From assembly GCF_000526315.1 (NCBI RefSeq), contig NZ_JAFV01000001.1, forward strand, positions 1,674,001 to 1,738,000: 64,000 nt of DNA, read 5' to 3'. A program made the translations under genes and the position numbers. The DNA comes from Methylopila sp. 73B. Lineage in GTDB: Bacteria; Pseudomonadota; Alphaproteobacteria; Rhizobiales; Methylopilaceae. Each line of letters opens with the position of its first letter. The stretch's first letter is position 1. The notes under the pieces are model-generated. The model was not told the DNA's origin. It saw only the letters and a list, made by a program, of their open reading frames with translations, and did no database searches. Below, in pieces: positions 34,831 through 43,166 of the stretch.

Positions 34831-35189
34831 GCCGAAGCGAACCTACGCGAAGCGGCGCAGACGCGCCGAAGCGCCAGCGTATGCGCCCGCAGAGCCGAAG
34901 GCGGTCGGGGGCGACGCGACGGTGTGGCGCGCCAAGTCACAAGAACCAAGAGAGCGGCCGCGGATAATAACAGCGCGCAACCCATGGATGCGGGACGTCG
35001 CGATCGACTAAACCACACCCTTCTGAGATGAAAATAATCCGCCTTGTGTCGTTGTTCGGTCGCTGATGAGACAAGCGACCAACGGATCGCAGTTTCAAGC
35101 CTCCCGTACGTCTTGAAATCCACCGTCGACTGCGTCATTTCACACATTGTCTATCGACAACATATGAGTTTTTCATAAGGAGACGATCG
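34831..35189. other. Long leader/promoter region of the glycine-rich gene
   Basis: A stretch of 359 bases without a gene, markedly more AT-rich after about 34960. Two structures stand out. One is a hairpin with GGTCGCT (35058-35064) paired with AGCGACC (35074-35080), extendable by GTT/AAC on each side. The other is TTGTC-TATC-GACAA (35147-35160), a small operator-like palindrome 30 bases before the start codon. I cannot place a promoter with certainty. Confidence 0.5.
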
Positions 35190-35570
35190 ATGCTGCAAGA
35201 CGATGGGTTGCCGCTCACGTCCTATGGCGCGGAGGGATATTACGGCTTCATGGGTCCCGACGCCGGGTATCCGGTCGCGACCGACTCCGGCGGGTTCGAC
35301 TGGCAAGTCCTGGTCGAGGGGATCGACGCGACCGGACGGCAACAGGCCTTCGATCCGCTGCACGCCGAGGACATGATCCCCGGGATGGTTTCGTCGGTGA
35401 TCTTCGCGATCGATCTGCCGGGCGCGTCCTATGAGGCGCCGACCGGCTCCTTCGATTTCGGCGGCGGCGGGGGCGGCGGAGCGGCCGGTTCAATGGGCGG
35501 CGGCGGCTCAGTCGGCATCGTGACGGTCGGCCCGATCGAGACGGTGTCCGTCGAGACGGAAGCCGAGTGA
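35190..35570 (+). CDS. Glycine-rich acidic hypothetical protein
   Basis: A 126-residue protein with no signal peptide, cysteine or recognised domain. The first 90 residues are aromatic, Gly and Asp rich (SYGAEGYYGFMGPDAGYP). A Gly-rich tract at about 91-106 with GGGGGGG and GGGG precedes a Val/Thr/Glu tail. The start has a strong AAGGAG ribosome binding site at 35177-35182, and the AT-rich leader supports real expression. Possible roles include a self-assembling or surface-associated protein, but nothing here proves it. Confidence 0.65.
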   Translation: MLQDDGLPLTSYGAEGYYGFMGPDAGYPVATDSGGFDWQVLVEGIDATGRQQAFDPLHAEDMIPGMVSSVIFAIDLPGASYEAPTGSFDFGGGGGGGAAGSMGGGGSVGIVTVGPIETVSVETEAE

Positions 35571-35615
35571 ACGCATCGCTCGAGCGGTTTCGGGCCTCGT
35601 TGACGCAGTGAACCC

Positions 35616-35720
35616 CGCCGTCATTCCGGGCGAAGTCCCGAAACCCATAAGCCCGCAGGCGGAGACCACTCTCGCGGGCTTAAGGGCCCCGGGACAAGCG
35701 CGGGGCGACGGCGGAGCGTG
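35616..35720 (+). repeat. REP-like palindromic element, copy B
   Basis: Starts CCGCCGTCATTCCGGGCGAAG and ends GGGCGACGGCGGAGCGTG, with an internal CATAAGCCCGC...GCGGGCTTAAG inverted repeat. It matches the inverse-oriented copy at 27123-27235 over both ends. Confidence 0.82.
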
Positions 35721-35768
35721 AAACGCCGTCCGCGTTCATCTGACCCGAAACGGCTCCAGCCTTTTGCG

Positions 35769-35794
35769 AACGGCCGCCTTCGGGCGGCCGTTTT
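35769..35794. terminator. Hairpin terminator downstream of rluC
   Basis: A perfect 10-bp stem AACGGCCGCC / GGCGGCCGTT with a TTCG loop is followed by TTTT on the plus strand. It is 10 bases behind the rluC stop. It would end transcription coming from the glycine-rich gene on the plus strand and may also stop rluC. Confidence 0.78.
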
Positions 35795-35804
35795 CGTGAC
35801 GAGC

Positions 35805-37085
35805 TCAGTCTTCCGGCGCGTCGATGATCGGGTCGTACTCGCTGGCGTCGAAGCCGAGCAGGTTCCAGGACTGCTGCATGTGCGGGGGCAGCGGGGCCGA
35901 GACGTCCAGCATGTCGCCGCTCGGCAGCGGGATCACCAGCCGGCGGGCGAGCAGGTGCAGCCGGTTCTGGATGCCGCCCGGCAGCTCCCAGTTCTCGATG
36001 TTGAAGTACTTCGGGTCGCCGACGATCGGGTGCCCGATGTGGGCGCAGTGCGCGCGGAGCTGGTGCGTGCGGCCGGTGACCGGCTTCAGCGACAGCCAGG
36101 CCATCTTCTGCCCGACCTGGTCGACGACGGCGTAGTAGGTCAGCGCGTGGCTCGCGCCCGCGTCGCCGTGCGAGGCGACCTGCATGCGCTCGCCCTCGGG
36201 GCCGTCGCCCTCGCCCTTGGCGAGGTAGGTCGAGATGCGGCCCTGCTTCACCCGCGGCACGCCGGGCGCGAGCGCCCAGTAGACCTTGCGGGCGGCGCGG
36301 GAGCGGAAGGTGCGCGCGAGCTCGGAGGCGGCAAGCCGGGTCTTCGCCGTCACCAGCACGCCGGCCGTGTCCTTGTCGATACGGTGGACGAGGCGCGGCT
36401 TCTGGCCGGAGCGGTCGGTGAGCGCCGCCAGCATGCCGTCGACATGCCGCACGGTGCCGGAGCCGCCCTGGACGGCGAGGCCGAACGGCTTGTTCAACAC
36501 CAGCACCTCCCGGTCCTCGTAGAGCGTGATCGACCGCAGGAACTCGGCGTCCTTGTCGCTTGCGCTCGGCTTGCGGACGGCGGGCGCGGCCACGCCCTCC
36601 TCGTCCTCGGCGCCTTCGCTCTCGTCCTTCAGCGGCGGCACCCGTACTACCATGCCGGCGGAGAGCCGCGTCGCCGTCTTGGCGCGGGCGCCGTCGACCC
36701 GGATCTGGCCGGTCCGGCAGAGCTTCTGCAGATGGCCGAAGGCGAGCGCCGGAAAGCGCTCCTTGAACCAGCGGTCGAGCCTCAGGCCCTCCTCCGCGTC
36801 GCGCACCGGGATCGCCTGCACGCCCGCGGCCTTGCCCGGCAGCGCCGGCAGGACCCGGGAGGCGAGCTCGACGCTCTTCTCGACCAACGTCCTATGCGCG
36901 GCGGGCTTCGCCGCGGCCTTGGGCGCCGGCTTGCCCGCGGACGCGGATCCCGGCTTGCGGAAGGCCGCGCTCGCGGCGCTGCGCTGGGCCGCGCGGGTCG
37001 GCTTGCCGTCGGGCCGCTTTCCCGGCGCCGCGGGTCGGCGGGAGCCTGAGGTGGATTTCGGCCCCCGGGGGGTGCGTTGCGCCAT
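35805..37085 (-). CDS. RluA-family rRNA pseudouridine synthase (RluC/RluD-like)
   Basis: A 426-residue enzyme that isomerises uridines in 23S rRNA. A basic, Ala/Pro/Lys-rich disordered N-terminus (1-90) precedes an S4 RNA-binding domain (about 100-150) and the catalytic domain, with D237 in the HRIDKDTAG motif as the presumed catalytic aspartate. The GRTHQLRAH motif follows. The long basic tail is a common alphaproteobacterial addition. Which uridines it modifies is not shown by sequence, though RluC (955/2504/2580) is the likeliest. Confidence 0.9.
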   Translation of the reverse strand: MAQRTPRGPKSTSGSRRPAAPGKRPDGKPTRAAQRSAASAAFRKPGSASAGKPAPKAAAKPAAHRTLVEKSVELASRVLPALPGKAAGVQAIPVRDAEEGLRLDRWFKERFPALAFGHLQKLCRTGQIRVDGARAKTATRLSAGMVVRVPPLKDESEGAEDEEGVAAPAVRKPSASDKDAEFLRSITLYEDREVLVLNKPFGLAVQGGSGTVRHVDGMLAALTDRSGQKPRLVHRIDKDTAGVLVTAKTRLAASELARTFRSRAARKVYWALAPGVPRVKQGRISTYLAKGEGDGPEGERMQVASHGDAGASHALTYYAVVDQVGQKMAWLSLKPVTGRTHQLRAHCAHIGHPIVGDPKYFNIENWELPGGIQNRLHLLARRLVIPLPSGDMLDVSAPLPPHMQQSWNLLGFDASEYDPIIDAPED

Positions 37086-37152
37086 GGGATCAGCTTTCAG
37101 TGTCGGATTAACCGGAATGGAAACCCCGGGTTAACCCAGCGTTGCGCTTGGA

Positions 37153-37527
37153 TTAACCCAGCGCGCGCCCGAGCGCGAGGCCCCCGACGAGGGCGGCGAT
37201 CGAAACGACGACCGACACGACGACGTAGACCGCCGCCGCCGTCCCCTCGCCGCGCTCCCAGAGCGACACCGCGTCGAGCGAAAAGGCCGAGAAGGTGGTG
37301 AACCCGCCGAGCACGCCGGTCATCAGAAACAACCTCGCCTCGCTTGACCCGCCGCGCAGCGTCAGCAGCGCCGCGAGCAGCCCCATCACGAACCCGCCGA
37401 CGACGTTGACCGTCAGCGTCCCCCAGGGAAAGCCGGGACCGAAAGCCTTGACAGACCAGAGATTTACGCCGTAGCGCGCAAGGGAGCCGAGGGCGCCGCC
37501 GAGGGCGACGAGGAGGGCCGGGATCAT
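37153..37527 (-). CDS. crcB: Fluoride ion channel CrcB/FluC
   Basis: A 124-residue membrane protein with four helices that forms a dual-topology dimer and exports fluoride. Signature segments are GGALGSLARYGVN near the N-terminus and the GVLGGFTTFSAFSLD motif that lines the pore. The start codon overlaps the stop of the RelE-like toxin gene (ATGA, 37524-37527), so it is translated behind a toxin-antitoxin pair. No fluoride riboswitch is visible just upstream. Confidence 0.93.
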   Translation of the reverse strand: MIPALLVALGGALGSLARYGVNLWSVKAFGPGFPWGTLTVNVVGGFVMGLLAALLTLRGGSSEARLFLMTGVLGGFTTFSAFSLDAVSLWERGEGTAAAVYVVVSVVVSIAALVGGLALGRALG

Positions 37528-37814
37528 GGTTTGGTCCGGGTTAACGGATGGCGAGCGGCGTGGAAGACGCCGAGGATATCGACGTAGTCCTGTCTCACGC
37601 GATAGACGACGATATAAGGCAGACGAGGAACCACGAGCTCGTAAGAGCCTCGCCGACGGCCGCGCCGCGCGCTTCTTGGGAACGCCTCAAGCCTTGAGAC
37701 GACCTGCCCAATACGGCCGAGGACAAGGCCGGCCGCGATTGGATCATCTTGAGCGATGTGGTCGCCGATCGCCCGAAGATGATCGCGAGCGCGCTCAGTG
37801 TAGCGGACAATCAC
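37524..37814 (-). CDS. RelE/ParE-type toxin
   Basis: A 96-residue plasmid-stabilisation-type toxin starting MIVRYTERARDHLRAI, with the family core AGLVLGRIGQVVSRLEAFP, the ARRGRRRGSYELVV segment and IVVYRVRQDYVDILGVFHAARHP near the end. ParE acts on gyrase and RelE on ribosome-bound mRNA; the subfamily is not certain. It overlaps both its antitoxin (ATGA, 37811-37814) and crcB. The reading frame looks intact. Confidence 0.9.
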   Translation of the reverse strand: MIVRYTERARDHLRAIGDHIAQDDPIAAGLVLGRIGQVVSRLEAFPRSARRGRRRGSYELVVPRLPYIVVYRVRQDYVDILGVFHAARHPLTRTKP

Positions 37815-38071
37815 CGCCGGTAGCGCGCGAAGAACGTCTCCATCTCTTCTCGGGAGACATAGGGCCCATCTTCGGCGAGCGCCTGATCCACCTCCGCAAG
37901 TTGCTGTTCGGTCAACTGAAGATCGCCGGAAAGCTCGGCGTCTGCCGCGTCGATCAGCATGCGCGCGATCTCGTTCTGCCGATCCTCGGGCAGATCGGCG
38001 AGGCGCCTAACGGCATCGGCCATCAATCTGGTCAGGGGCTTTTCGGCGATCTTTCCCGGTTCGACGCCCAT
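37811..38071 (-). CDS. Antitoxin of the RelE/ParE pair
   Basis: An 86-residue, acidic helical protein (MGVEPGKIAEKPLTRLMADAV, ending EEMETFFARYRR) directly upstream of the toxin, with overlapping stop and start. It has no obvious DNA-binding domain at the N-terminus; the C-terminal acidic helix is the probable toxin-binding part. The start at 38071 is the first ATG; a longer start would need a non-ATG codon further upstream. Its family is called from position and size. Confidence 0.78.
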   Translation of the reverse strand: MGVEPGKIAEKPLTRLMADAVRRLADLPEDRQNEIARMLIDAADAELSGDLQLTEQQLAEVDQALAEDGPYVSREEMETFFARYRR

Positions 38072-38132
38072 TTTCCTGATCCTGCTGGCATGGGAACCCG
38101 ATGATCCTAGCACATCGGCCGTTCTCGGCGCC

Positions 38133-39443
38133 TCACCCCCGCTCCGCCCTCAGCTTCGCCCAGTAGTCCAGCCGCTTCCTGAGCTCGCGCTCGAAGCCGC
38201 GGTCCGGCGGGTCGTAGAAGGCGCGGCGGCCCATGGCCTCGGGGAAGTAGTCCTGCCCCGAGAAGGCGTCTGGCGCGTCGTGGTCGTAGGCGTAGCCGGA
38301 GCCGTAGCCCTCGGATTTCATCAGCTTCGTCGGCGCGTTCAGGATGTGCTTCGGCGGAACCAGCGACCCGTGCTCCTTCGCCGCCGCCCGCGCCCGCTTG
38401 TAGGCGACATAGACTGCGTTCGACTTTGGCGCGGTCGCGAGATGCACCACGCATTCAGCCAGCGCCAGCTCCCCCTCCGGCGTGCCGAGCTGCTCGTAGG
38501 CGTCGCGGGCTGCGATCGCGATGACGAGCGCCTGGGGGTCGGCGAGGCCGATGTCCTCGGAGGCCATGCGGATCAGCCGGCGGGCGAGGTAGAGCGGGTC
38601 TTCGCCGGCGTCGAGCATGCGTGCAAGCCAGTAAAGCGCCGCGTCCGCATCCGACCCGCGAACCGATTTGTGCAGCGCGGAGATGAGGTTGTAATGGCCG
38701 TCAGAGGACTTGTCGTAGATCGGCGCCCGGCGCTGGACGACGTCCTGCACGCGCATCGCGTCGAAGATCTCGCCCGGACGGGCCGCGCGCCAGATCTCCT
38801 CCGCCAGCGTCAGCGAGGCGCGGCCGTCGCCGTCCGCCATCCGGATCAGCGCCGCGCGGGCCTCGTCGTCGAGCGGCAGCGGGCGTTCCTCGATCGCCTC
38901 CGCCCGCGCGAGCAACCCCTCGATCGCAACTGAATCGAGCGACTTGAACACCAGCACCCGCGCCCGCGACAGCAGCGCGGCGTTGAGCGCGAAGGAGGGA
39001 TTCTCGGTGGTCGCTCCGACGAGCGTGACCGTCCCGTCCTCCATCACGGGAAGGAAGCTGTCCTGCTGCGCCTTGTTGAAGCGGTGGATCTCGTCGACGA
39101 AGAGCAGCGTGCCCTGCCCCATCGCGCGCCGCCCGCGCGCGGCGTCGAACACCTTCTTGAGGTCCGCGACGCCGGTGAAGATCGCCGAGATCGGCTCGAA
39201 GGCGAGGTTGGTGGCGTTGGCGAGCAGCCGGCCGACGGTGGTCTTGCCCGTGCCCGGGGGCCCCCAGAAGATCAGGCTGCCGAGCGACCCCGCAGCCACC
39301 AGACGGCCGAGCGCGCCGTCGGGGCCGAGGAGATGATCCTGCCCGATGACCTCCTCAAGCGCCTGCGGCCGCAGACGGTCCGCCAGCGGCCGCGGAGCCT
39401 CGCGCTCGAGACCCGCCGCCTCGAACAGGTTCGCCACGCCCAT
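38133..39443 (-). CDS. rarA: Replication-associated recombination protein RarA (MgsA)
   Basis: A 436-residue AAA+ ATPase acting at stalled replication forks. The Walker A loop GPPGTGKTT is at 61-69, Walker B FVDEIHRFNKAQQD about 60 residues later, and the GATTENPSFALN sensor-I segment follows. The C-terminal MgsA domain includes SDADAALYWLARMLDAGEDP. The start overlaps the DegP stop by one base (TGATG). RarA next to degP and rplQ is a common alphaproteobacterial order. Confidence 0.96.
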   Translation of the reverse strand: MGVANLFEAAGLEREAPRPLADRLRPQALEEVIGQDHLLGPDGALGRLVAAGSLGSLIFWGPPGTGKTTVGRLLANATNLAFEPISAIFTGVADLKKVFDAARGRRAMGQGTLLFVDEIHRFNKAQQDSFLPVMEDGTVTLVGATTENPSFALNAALLSRARVLVFKSLDSVAIEGLLARAEAIEERPLPLDDEARAALIRMADGDGRASLTLAEEIWRAARPGEIFDAMRVQDVVQRRAPIYDKSSDGHYNLISALHKSVRGSDADAALYWLARMLDAGEDPLYLARRLIRMASEDIGLADPQALVIAIAARDAYEQLGTPEGELALAECVVHLATAPKSNAVYVAYKRARAAAKEHGSLVPPKHILNAPTKLMKSEGYGSGYAYDHDAPDAFSGQDYFPEAMGRRAFYDPPDRGFERELRKRLDYWAKLRAERG

Positions 39444-40843
39444 CAGCCTCCGAAAACGCTCGTGAAGGTGCGTCCGCCGCGCTCGATCGTCACCTTCCAG
39501 TATCTTGGGTTGGTGACGGCGATCCGCGCGAGCTCCGCCGAGGACGCGATCTTCTGGTCGTTCACCTCGCGCACAAGATCGCCTTTCTGGAAGCCGAGCT
39601 GCTGCGCCGCCGAGCCGTCGGCTGCATCCGTCACCACGACGCCGCGCATGCCGTCATCGAGCGACATCTCCTCGGTGAGCGCCGGCGACAGGTTCGCCAC
39701 CGTCGCGCCCGCGAAGGGCGAATAGCCCCGGATCAGCCTCGGGTCGCGCGCCGGCGTCTCGGGCGCCGCCGCGAGCGCGATCTTCACCTTGCGCTCCTTC
39801 GAACCGCGCGAGAGCGTGACCTCCGCCTCCCCGCCGAGAGGCCGGGTCGCGAAGCGGTAGGAGAAGGCCTCGACGTCGTCGATCGGACGACCGTCGAGCG
39901 CGGTGATCACGTCGCCGCTCTGGACGCCCGCGTTCGCCGCCGGCGAGCCACCGGACACGTTAGCTACGAGCGCGCCGACAGGTCGCTTGAAACCGAGGCT
40001 GTCGGCGATCTCCGGGGTGATCGCCTGCAACGACGCGCCGAACCAGGGCCGCGCCACCGCCTTTGCGCCCGAGCGCGCCGAAGAGAGAACGACGCGCACC
40101 ATGTTGGACGGAATGGCGAAGCCGATGCCGACCGAGCCGCCCGACTGGGAGAAGATCGCCGTGTTGATGCCGATCAGCGCGCCGTCCATGTCGACCAGCG
40201 CGCCGCCGGAGTTGCCGGGGTTGATGGCGGCGTCGGTCTGGATGAAGGACTGATAGGCGCCGTCGCCCACCTGGCTGCGCGCCAGCGCCGAGACGATGCC
40301 CGAGGTGACCGTCTGGCCGACGCCGAAGGGGTTGCCGACCGCAAGCGTCAGGTCGCCCACCTGCAGCGCGTCGGAGTCGGCGAGGGTGAGCGTCGGGAAG
40401 GTTTCGGAGCCGTCGCCGATCTTCAGCACGACCAGGTCAGTCCGCTGATCCTTCAACAGGATCTTGGCTTCGAACTCGCGCTTGTCGGACAGCGCGACCC
40501 GCACCTCCGTCATGCCTTCGACCACATGGTTGTTGGTGACCACGAGACCGTCCGCGCCGACGATGACGCCGGAGCCCAGCGACCGGGCCACCCGCTCCCG
40601 CGGCACCCCGCGGCCGCCGCCGAAGAACTGGCGGAAGAACGGATCGTCCGACAGCGCGCTGCGCCGCTGCTCGGTGCGCGAGGCGTAGATGTTCACCACC
40701 GCCGGCGTCACATGCCCGACCACCGGCGCGTAGGAGAGCTTGATCTCCGCACGGTTCTCCGGCGCGCGCCTGTCCTGCGCCTCCGCAGGCGCAAGGCAGG
40801 CGGCGAGCAGGGCGGGAACGAGGAGCAGGCGCGTCAGCGGCAT
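39443..40843 (-). CDS. Do-family periplasmic serine protease (DegP/DegQ-type)
   Basis: A 466-residue HtrA-type protease. A signal peptide (about 1-22, ending APAEA) leads to the trypsin-like domain with H106 (TNNHVVEG), D136 (RTDLVVLKI) and S212 (NPGNSGGAL), all in place. Two PDZ domains follow (about 280-370 and 375-460), the second with QKGDLVREVNDQKI. It degrades or refolds misfolded envelope proteins. ATG 40843 gives the signal peptide; upstream starts add a basic extension. It sits between rplQ and rarA. Confidence 0.93.
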   Translation of the reverse strand: MPLTRLLLVPALLAACLAPAEAQDRRAPENRAEIKLSYAPVVGHVTPAVVNIYASRTEQRRSALSDDPFFRQFFGGGRGVPRERVARSLGSGVIVGADGLVVTNNHVVEGMTEVRVALSDKREFEAKILLKDQRTDLVVLKIGDGSETFPTLTLADSDALQVGDLTLAVGNPFGVGQTVTSGIVSALARSQVGDGAYQSFIQTDAAINPGNSGGALVDMDGALIGINTAIFSQSGGSVGIGFAIPSNMVRVVLSSARSGAKAVARPWFGASLQAITPEIADSLGFKRPVGALVANVSGGSPAANAGVQSGDVITALDGRPIDDVEAFSYRFATRPLGGEAEVTLSRGSKERKVKIALAAAPETPARDPRLIRGYSPFAGATVANLSPALTEEMSLDDGMRGVVVTDAADGSAAQQLGFQKGDLVREVNDQKIASSAELARIAVTNPRYWKVTIERGGRTFTSVFGG

Positions 40844-40949
40844 GGGGGGCTCGAGCGGTCGTTGCGGGACGGAGCCTGACATAGTGCTCTTCGCCCGAAG
40901 GCGGAAGTTCGGCTGCGGCTTCAACCCGATTGCTGAAACCGCGAACGCA

Positions 40950-40982
40950 AAGAGGGCGACCGTCGCCGGCCGCCCTCTTCAG
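40950..40982 (-). terminator. Terminator of the rpsM-rplQ transcription unit
   Basis: A GC-rich stem (GAGGGCG...CGCCCTC, with CCGTCGCCGG extending it) lies 24 bases after the rplQ stop on the minus strand and is followed by a TTTG run. It would end the ribosomal cluster before degP. Confidence 0.78.
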
Positions 40983-41005
40983 GTCTCTCAATCGCGCTCG
41001 GCCGA

Positions 41006-41425
41006 TCAGGCCGCGGCGCTCTCCGCCTCGGCGCGGGCCCGGTCGGACTTGCCCTTGGCGTCCACGTCGCGGTCGACGAACTCGATCACGGCGACCGGCG
41101 CATTGTCGCCGTGCCGGAAGCCGGCCTTCAGGATGCGCAGGTAGCCGCCGTTGCGCGCGCTGTAGCGCGGGCCGATCGTCTCGAACAGCTTGCGCACCGT
41201 CGGGATGTGACGGAGCTCGGCGATCGCCTGGCGACGGGCGTGCAGGTCGCCCCGCTTGGCGAGCGTCACCAGCTTCTCGACGACCGGACGCAGGTCCTTC
41301 GCCTTGGGCAGGGTGGTGACGATCTGCTCGTGCTCGATCAGCGACAGCGCAAGGTTGGCGAACATCGCCTTGCGGTGGCTCTGCAGCCGGTTGAAGCGGC
41401 GACCCCGCTTGCCGTGCATGGACAT
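41006..41425 (-). CDS. rplQ: 50S ribosomal protein L17
   Basis: 139 residues with the family start [22 protein letters not shown] and a central LITLAK-like [15 protein letters not shown]. It is the last gene of the ribosomal cluster, 51 bases downstream of rpoA. It sits around the polypeptide exit tunnel. The acidic/Ala-rich C-terminal extension is typical of alphaproteobacteria. Confidence 0.98.
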   Translation of the reverse strand: MSMHGKRGRRFNRLQSHRKAMFANLALSLIEHEQIVTTLPKAKDLRPVVEKLVTLAKRGDLHARRQAIAELRHIPTVRKLFETIGPRYSARNGGYLRILKAGFRHGDNAPVAVIEFVDRDVDAKGKSDRARAEAESAAA

Positions 41426-41476
41426 GACTTCTTCTCCTTCAGGCCCGCGCCTCTAGAGGCTGACGAGGCCGAACCC

Positions 41477-42493
41477 TCAGTAGTGTTCTTCGAAACGCTT
41501 GGCGAGCTCGTCGATGTTGTCCGGCGGCCAGCCGCCGACTTCCATGCCGAGATGGAGACCCATCTGCGCCAGCACTTCCTTGATCTCGTTCAACGACTTG
41601 CGGCCGAAGTTCGGGGTCCGGAGCATCTCGGCCTCGGTCTTCTGGATCAGGTCGCCGATGTAGACGATGTTGTCGTTCTTCAGGCAGTTCGCCGAACGGA
41701 CCGACAGCTCCAGCTCGTCGACCTTCTTGAGCAGCGCCGGGTTGAAGGCGAGCTCCGGGATCGCGGACTGGACGCTTTCCTTCTTCGGCTCCTCGAAGTT
41801 GACGAACACCTCGAGCTGGTCCTGGAGGATGCGGGCGGCGTAGGCCACCGCGTCGTCCGGCGAGATCGAGCCGTTGGTCTCGACGGTCAGCGTCAGCTTG
41901 TCGTAGTCGAGGATCTGGCCTTCGCGCGTATTCTCGACGCGGTAGGAGACCTTCTTCACGGGCGAGTACAGGCTGTCGACCGGGATCAGGCCGATCGGCG
42001 CATCCTCAGGGCGGTTGCGGTCCGCGGGGACGTAGCCCTTGCCGGTGTCGACGGTGAACTCCATGCGGATCTCGGCGCCCTCGTCGAGGGTGCAGAGCGC
42101 CAGCTCCGGGTTCAGGATCTGGACGTCGCCGACGACCTGGATGTCGCCCGCCACGACCTGACCGGGGCCCTGCTTGCGCAGGACCATGCGCTTCGGACCC
42201 TCGCCCTGCATCTTGATAGCGATGTCCTTGATGTTCAGGACGATGTCCGTCACGTCCTCACGGACGCCCGGGATCGACGAGAACTCGTGGAGAACGCCGT
42301 CGATGTGCACCGAGGTCACCGCCGCGCCCTGGAGCGACGACAGCAGGATGCGGCGCAGCGCGTTGCCGAGCGTGAGGCCGAACCCACGCTCGAGCGGCTC
42401 CGCGACCATCGTCGCAGAGCGCTTGCCGTCGCCCCCGGGGGCGACCTCAAGCTTGTTCGGCTTGATCAGGTCTTGCCAATTCTTCTGGATCAC
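41477..42493 (-). CDS. rpoA: RNA polymerase subunit alpha
   Basis: 338 residues. The N-terminal dimerisation domain has the [18 protein letters not shown] segment and the linker leads to the C-terminal domain (about 245-325) with [13 protein letters not shown] and [17 protein letters not shown]-like motifs that contact promoter UP elements. It follows rpsK with a 123-base gap that holds a strong hairpin. Confidence 0.99.
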   Translation of the reverse strand: MIQKNWQDLIKPNKLEVAPGGDGKRSATMVAEPLERGFGLTLGNALRRILLSSLQGAAVTSVHIDGVLHEFSSIPGVREDVTDIVLNIKDIAIKMQGEGPKRMVLRKQGPGQVVAGDIQVVGDVQILNPELALCTLDEGAEIRMEFTVDTGKGYVPADRNRPEDAPIGLIPVDSLYSPVKKVSYRVENTREGQILDYDKLTLTVETNGSISPDDAVAYAARILQDQLEVFVNFEEPKKESVQSAIPELAFNPALLKKVDELELSVRSANCLKNDNIVYIGDLIQKTEAEMLRTPNFGRKSLNEIKEVLAQMGLHLGMEVGGWPPDNIDELAKRFEEHY

Positions 42494-42577
42494 GACTGCA
42501 CCCTTCGTCAGTCAAACGCGGAGATCCGCTACTCTCCGCGTCGGCCGGCCCCGATGGGCCACGCCTCGAAACGAACA

Positions 42578-42600
42578 TGCGCCCCGCGGAACGGGGCGCA
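42578..42600 (-). other. Intercistronic hairpin between rpsK and rpoA
   Basis: TGCGCCCCG / CGGGGCGCA, a perfect 9-bp stem with a 5-base loop, lies 16 bases past the rpsK stop. There is no T-run, so it may be an mRNA processing or stabilising structure. Confidence 0.6.
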
Positions 42601-42616
42601 GGCGACGACAAGCGCG

Positions 42617-43006
42617 TCAGACGCGACGACGCTTCCGCGGCCGGCAACCGTTGTGCGGGATCGGCGTCACGTCGCGGATCGACGTCACCATGAAGCCGGC
42701 GGCCTGGAGCGCGCGGAGAGCCGACTCGCGCCCGGAACCCGGACCCGACACTTCGACTTCGAGCGTGCGCATGCCGTGCTCGGCGGCCTTCTTCGCCGCG
42801 TCCTCGGCCGCGACCTGCGCGGCGTAGGGGGTCGACTTGCGCGAGCCCTTGAAGCCCTGCGCGCCGGCGGACGACCAGGACACAGTGTTGCCCTGCGCGT
42901 CGGTGATCGTGATCATCGTGTTGTTGAACGTCGCGTTCACGTGGGCGACGCCCGACGCGATGTTCTTGCGCTCGCGGCGGCGAATGCGCTGGGCTTCCTT
43001 GGCCAT
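42617..43006 (-). CDS. rpsK: 30S ribosomal protein S11
   Basis: 129 residues with the family core [20 protein letters not shown] and the C-terminal [21 protein letters not shown], which contacts the platform of the small subunit. The next gene downstream is rpoA, as in other proteobacteria. The rpsM gene upstream is 160 bases away because a palindromic repeat lies between them. Confidence 0.99.
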   Translation of the reverse strand: MAKEAQRIRRRERKNIASGVAHVNATFNNTMITITDAQGNTVSWSSAGAQGFKGSRKSTPYAAQVAAEDAAKKAAEHGMRTLEVEVSGPGSGRESALRALQAAGFMVTSIRDVTPIPHNGCRPRKRRRV

Positions 43007-43063
43007 GTGGCTCTCTGTCCTTCAAGCGCGCCCGTCGTTCCAGGCGCTCGGGAGATATTCATC

Positions 43064-43140
43064 ATCCCGGAACGAGACCCGGGATCGTGCGTCAAACGTC
43101 CTCTCGCGAGAACGATCCCGGACGCTGCGCGCCCGGGATC
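43064..43140. repeat. Two tandem REP-like hairpins between rpsM and rpsK
   Basis: The first is ATCCCGG-aacgagac-CCGGGAT (43064-43085) and the second GATCCCGG...CCGGGATC (43114-43140). They are the same CCCGGGATC-type palindrome as found in many Hyphomicrobiales intergenic repeats. The location inside a ribosomal operon is unusual. Confidence 0.75.
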
Positions 43141-43166
43141 CACGCGGCGAAACCGCCGCGCGAAAA

